Assembly (NCBI RefSeq): GCF_040289685.1
Contig: NZ_PSLQ01000007.1
Location: forward strand, 1-64,000
Source of the DNA: Pyrinomonas sp040289685
GTDB taxonomy: Bacteria > Acidobacteriota > Blastocatellia > Pyrinomonadales > Pyrinomonadaceae
DNA length: 64,000 nt
Reading direction: 5' to 3'
The translations under genes were made by a program, and so were the position numbers. Numbering within the stretch: position 1 is the first letter of the stretch; each line of letters begins with the position of its first letter. Under the pieces are notes generated by a model that saw only the letters and a list, made by a program, of their open reading frames with translations, searched no databases and was not told the origin of the DNA. Positions 63,580-64,000 of the stretch are shown here, one piece after another.

Positions 63580-64000
63580 ATGGAAGATCGGTACAGTCGG
63601 CAGATCCTATTCGCCGAAATCGGCGAGCGCGGGCAACAGCGCCTGCGGCAGTCACGCGCGCTCATCGTCGGTTGCGGCGCGCTCGGTTCGTTGCAAGCTG
63701 AGATGCTCGCGCGCGCTGGCATCGGCGGCTTGCTGATCGCCGATCGCGATTTCGTCGAGTTCTCCAACCTCCATCGGCAGATGCTCTTCACCGAACAAGA
63801 TGCGCGCGAACGGACGCCGAAGGCGGTCGCTTGTGCGGCGCATCTCGGCGCGATCAACTCCGAAGTCGAAGTGCAGAGTCGTATTGTCGACGTCAATGCG
63901 AGCAACATCGAAGAACTGCTCTTTGATTGCGACTTGGTGCTTGACGGTACGGACAACTTCTCGACTCGCTACGTCATCAACGACGCATGCGTCAAACGCG
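63580..64000 (+). CDS. ThiF/MoeB-type adenylyltransferase (5' part)
   Basis: The first 140 residues of an E1-like enzyme cut by the window edge. It has MEDRYSRQILFAEIG, the nucleotide loop IVGCGALGS, the Arg finger region NLHRQMLF and DLVLDGTDNFSTRYVIND. ThiF/MoeB enzymes adenylate the C-terminus of ThiS or MoaD for sulfur transfer into thiamine or molybdopterin. Which one it is cannot be told without the missing part, which would show a rhodanese domain or zinc Cys. Confidence 0.9.
   Translation, partial: MEDRYSRQILFAEIGERGQQRLRQSRALIVGCGALGSLQAEMLARAGIGGLLIADRDFVEFSNLHRQMLFTEQDARERTPKAVACAAHLGAINSEVEVQSRIVDVNASNIEELLFDCDLVLDGTDNFSTRYVINDACVKR

Overview
The window is a GC-rich, gene-dense bacterial chromosome segment of about 64 kb with short intergenic gaps, frequent GTG/TTG starts and mostly housekeeping or signalling genes. 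The gene mix points to a Gram-negative, non-proteobacterial lineage. It includes futalosine-pathway menaquinone genes (mqnA, mqnC), a fused aroD-aroE, PocR-, DICT- and GAF-containing diguanylate cyclases, an RqcH-type NFACT protein, DUF2203 and zinc-ribbon/RDD proteins. Acidobacteriota, class Blastocatellia, is my best guess. This is an inference from gene content, not from a marker-gene search. No rRNA, tRNA or CRISPR was seen.

Layout. 1-6.4 kb: an unknown protein, polA, a stand-alone receiver-like protein without the usual Asp, folD and coaE. 6.4-14.8 kb: an oligopeptide ABC importer operon with two lipoprotein binding proteins followed by oppB-C-D-F. 15.2-21.1 kb: a signalling block that combines c-di-GMP synthesis (PocR-GAF-GGDEF), c-di-GMP breakdown (GAF-HD-GYP) and partner switching (an RsbW-like kinase domain fused to a degenerate P-loop module, plus a STAS protein). 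21.2-24.7 kb: phoH-ybeY-corC, preceded by a possible leader ORF, then a YkgJ-like cysteine-cluster protein. 24.7-26.4 kb: an IS200/IS605-type tnpB element whose frame reads through its own right end into a neighbouring small gene. 26.5-31 kb: an NlpC/P60 peptidase, a protein of unknown function preceded by palindromic repeats, and a transglycosylase-like lipid/wall enzyme whose stop codon lies inside an IS605-like hairpin. 31-35 kb: a heterodimeric ABC exporter. 35.9-37.6 kb: a DICT-GAF-GGDEF cyclase.

35.1-35.9 kb and 37.9-42.2 kb form an accessory scrapyard. It contains remnants of IS3, IS256 and IS5/IS402-type transposases, a decayed HExxH protein, an AT-rich secreted protein, a frame-shifted RibD_C/DHFR-like gene and a decayed calpain-like protease. 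Between the AT-rich gene and the RibD_C gene is a sequence with the full architecture of an integron attC site, so these two genes look like integron cassettes.

42.3-64 kb returns to core genes: an alkyltransferase-like protein, a cyclase-family hydrolase, mqnA, a histidine kinase, mqnC, a second membrane histidine kinase, a glycogen-debranching-type glucosidase, rqcH, an AttH/CrtC-type protein, hemL (with a tandem duplication over its start), an RDD protein, DUF2203, a NYN nuclease, a propeptide-like lipoprotein, two zinc-ribbon proteins, rlmB, aroDE and the start of a ThiF/MoeB-type enzyme.

The most striking observation is the histidine kinase between mqnA and mqnC. Its sensor domain matches photoactive yellow protein, including the chromophore Cys and the Tyr and Glu that contact the chromophore, all at identical spacing. 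Other notable points are the attC site, the TnpB that has lost the stop codon normally carried by its right-end hairpin, and several genes whose promoter leaves almost no 5' leader.
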